From Oscillospiraceae bacterium (GTDB lineage Bacteria > Bacillota_A > Clostridia > Oscillospirales > Acutalibacteraceae): a stretch of 5,831 nt of DNA. Each line of letters begins with the position of its first letter. Within the stretch, counting starts at the first letter, position 1. The stretch lies in contig DOWI01000417.1 in the NCBI GenBank assembly GCA_003519645.1, positions 11,409 through 17,239 of the forward strand. Reading direction: 5' to 3'. The position numbers and the translations under genes were made by a program. The notes under the pieces are model-generated. The model did no database searches and was not told the origin of the DNA. It worked only from the letters and a program-made list of their open reading frames with translations. Shown piece by piece: positions 4,953 to 5,831 of this stretch.

Positions 4953-5831
4953 TCATTCCACCCCTCTTTTATAAAGCCCGCGCGTAAAATCTTTGGGCGG
5001 CTTTCCGCCGTTTTGATAAGCCGAAAGAACAGCGGCGACCTTCTCGGGTGTTTCGTCAGTAAAATGCAGTAGCAGAAAATCAAGCGGGGGCAGCCGGTCC
5101 AGCTTATCAGCTAGCCACAGGGGTACCGAGTTCAAAAGCTCGGCGCATCCGGCCGCACAGGTTAAAGGAAATCGGATGCCCCGTCTGTCTGTTAATCCGC
5201 CGCTACATGATTTGCATTCTTCCGCCGCTTTTCCGGGACAGTTTCTCAACAGCATCAGGGGCTGGTGTCCGTATGCAATGATGCCACACGGGACAGGGGC
5301 GTCTTTTGAAAACCCCATTTGTTTGAATGTCAGCTCCTGAGAAAGGACAGCGGCTTTGATTCCGCGCTGTATCAAGGCTTCGAGCGCGCCGAGATTTGTG
5401 ATATTCATGCCAAAGCCTGCAATGGCTGACAAACCGGCACTTCTTGCCAAAGGGATTGCGGCGATATTGCCGCACAAGGCGGTTGTTACTCCGACGTTCG
5501 CTAGGTCAGCAAGCATCCGCGCCGTTTGCTGCTCGGTGCCGAACAGTCCGCGCGGTATCTCAACCCCGACAGTATATTTTTCCGAAAGCTCGGACAACCG
5601 TTTGCCCGGACTATTCAAAGGCAAGACAATCATGTCGGCGGCAATATTTTCGGAAATCTGATTTACATTAGAAAACCTTACTATAATATGCATTTTATTT
5701 TTTGGATTAGCCTCAGGCTTTTCCGGCTTTGATTCTGGATTAAAAGCGATGGGAGTAGCTTTGGCGCGTATATCAAGAAGCTTATCCAGTGCATTCCGAC
5801 GAAGGGCGTTAAGCGAGGACAGAGGAAGGGT
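4953..5831 (-). CDS. U32 family protein, C-terminal part (start beyond the right edge)
   Basis: The frame is open from the window edge to TGA at 4953-4955, giving 292 residues of a longer protein. A Met at 5693 is internal: the 46 codons before it read PLSSLNALRRNALDKLLDIR, a standard U32 stretch, followed by a Pro/Lys/Glu/Asn linker. The rest matches the second half of long U32 proteins of the RlhA/YrrO type with DUF3656: a barrel-like region (GVTTALCGN, then GFGMNITN), SQELT, then YGHQPLMLLRNCPG and TDRRGIRFPLTC, ending in FTRGLYKRGVE. A CX7CX2CX15C pattern starts at that NCPG and could bind a metal or Fe-S cluster. E. coli RlhA hydroxylates 23S rRNA, and related U32 proteins modify tRNA; 'peptidase' is a historical label. 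A role in RNA modification is inferred. It lies 90 bp before dut and may share its transcript. Confidence 0.88.
   Translation of the reverse strand, partial: TLPLSSLNALRRNALDKLLDIRAKATPIAFNPESKPEKPEANPKNKMHIIVRFSNVNQISENIAADMIVLPLNSPGKRLSELSEKYTVGVEIPRGLFGTEQQTARMLADLANVGVTTALCGNIAAIPLARSAGLSAIAGFGMNITNLGALEALIQRGIKAAVLSQELTFKQMGFSKDAPVPCGIIAYGHQPLMLLRNCPGKAAEECKSCSGGLTDRRGIRFPLTCAAGCAELLNSVPLWLADKLDRLPPLDFLLLHFTDETPEKVAAVLSAYQNGGKPPKDFTRGLYKRGVE

Noticed and set aside
4953..5693. U32 gene starting at ATG 5693 as a complete short protein
   Set aside because: The frame stays open to the window edge and the upstream codons encode a recognisable U32 segment, so the Met is internal.

Overview
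The window looks like a chromosomal housekeeping segment from an anaerobic Bacillota of the class Clostridia, most like Ruminococcaceae/Oscillospiraceae. This is judged from the gene order and protein wording, not from a database search. Every recognisable gene lies on the minus strand, so transcription runs from high to low coordinates. In transcription order the genes are: the C-terminal part of a large U32-family protein, a dUTPase gene, a small DUF4321-type membrane protein, the Maf nucleotide pyrophosphatase, then mreB, mreC, mreD and the start of a class B penicillin-binding protein (PBP2). No tRNA, rRNA, CRISPR array, integrase or transposase gene was seen.

Region 3520-5831 holds U32, dut, DUF4321 and maf, separated by 32 to 90 bp, and is probably one transcription unit. 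Dut and Maf are both 'house-cleaning' enzymes that hydrolyse unwanted nucleotides; the U32 protein resembles the RNA-modifying U32 group. The main anomaly is here. The dUTPase frame is closed by TAA at 4467-4469 just before its fifth conserved motif, yet that motif (RGDGGFGSTG) is still present, in frame and intact, directly after the stop (4422-4466).

Region 1-3519 is the cell-elongation operon. The 253-bp gap between maf and mreB carries a very good sigma-A-type promoter (TTGTGA, 17 bp, TATAAT) with an all-A/T upstream tract. Its predicted leader of about 140 nt contains three perfect hairpins laid end to end. MreB (actin-like filament), MreC (membrane-anchored scaffold), MreD (integral membrane partner) and PBP2 (transpeptidase) together form the core of the elongasome that makes lateral cell wall, implying a rod-shaped or elongating cell. 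The mreB-mreC and mreC-mreD junctions each hold very GC-rich hairpins of the kind found in dispersed intergenic repeats. They may set the relative amounts of MreB, MreC and MreD.

The genes are ordinary conserved ones. What deserves a second look is the interrupted dut reading frame and the non-coding structure around mreB, mreC, mreD and dut. I see no evidence of a new multi-gene system.
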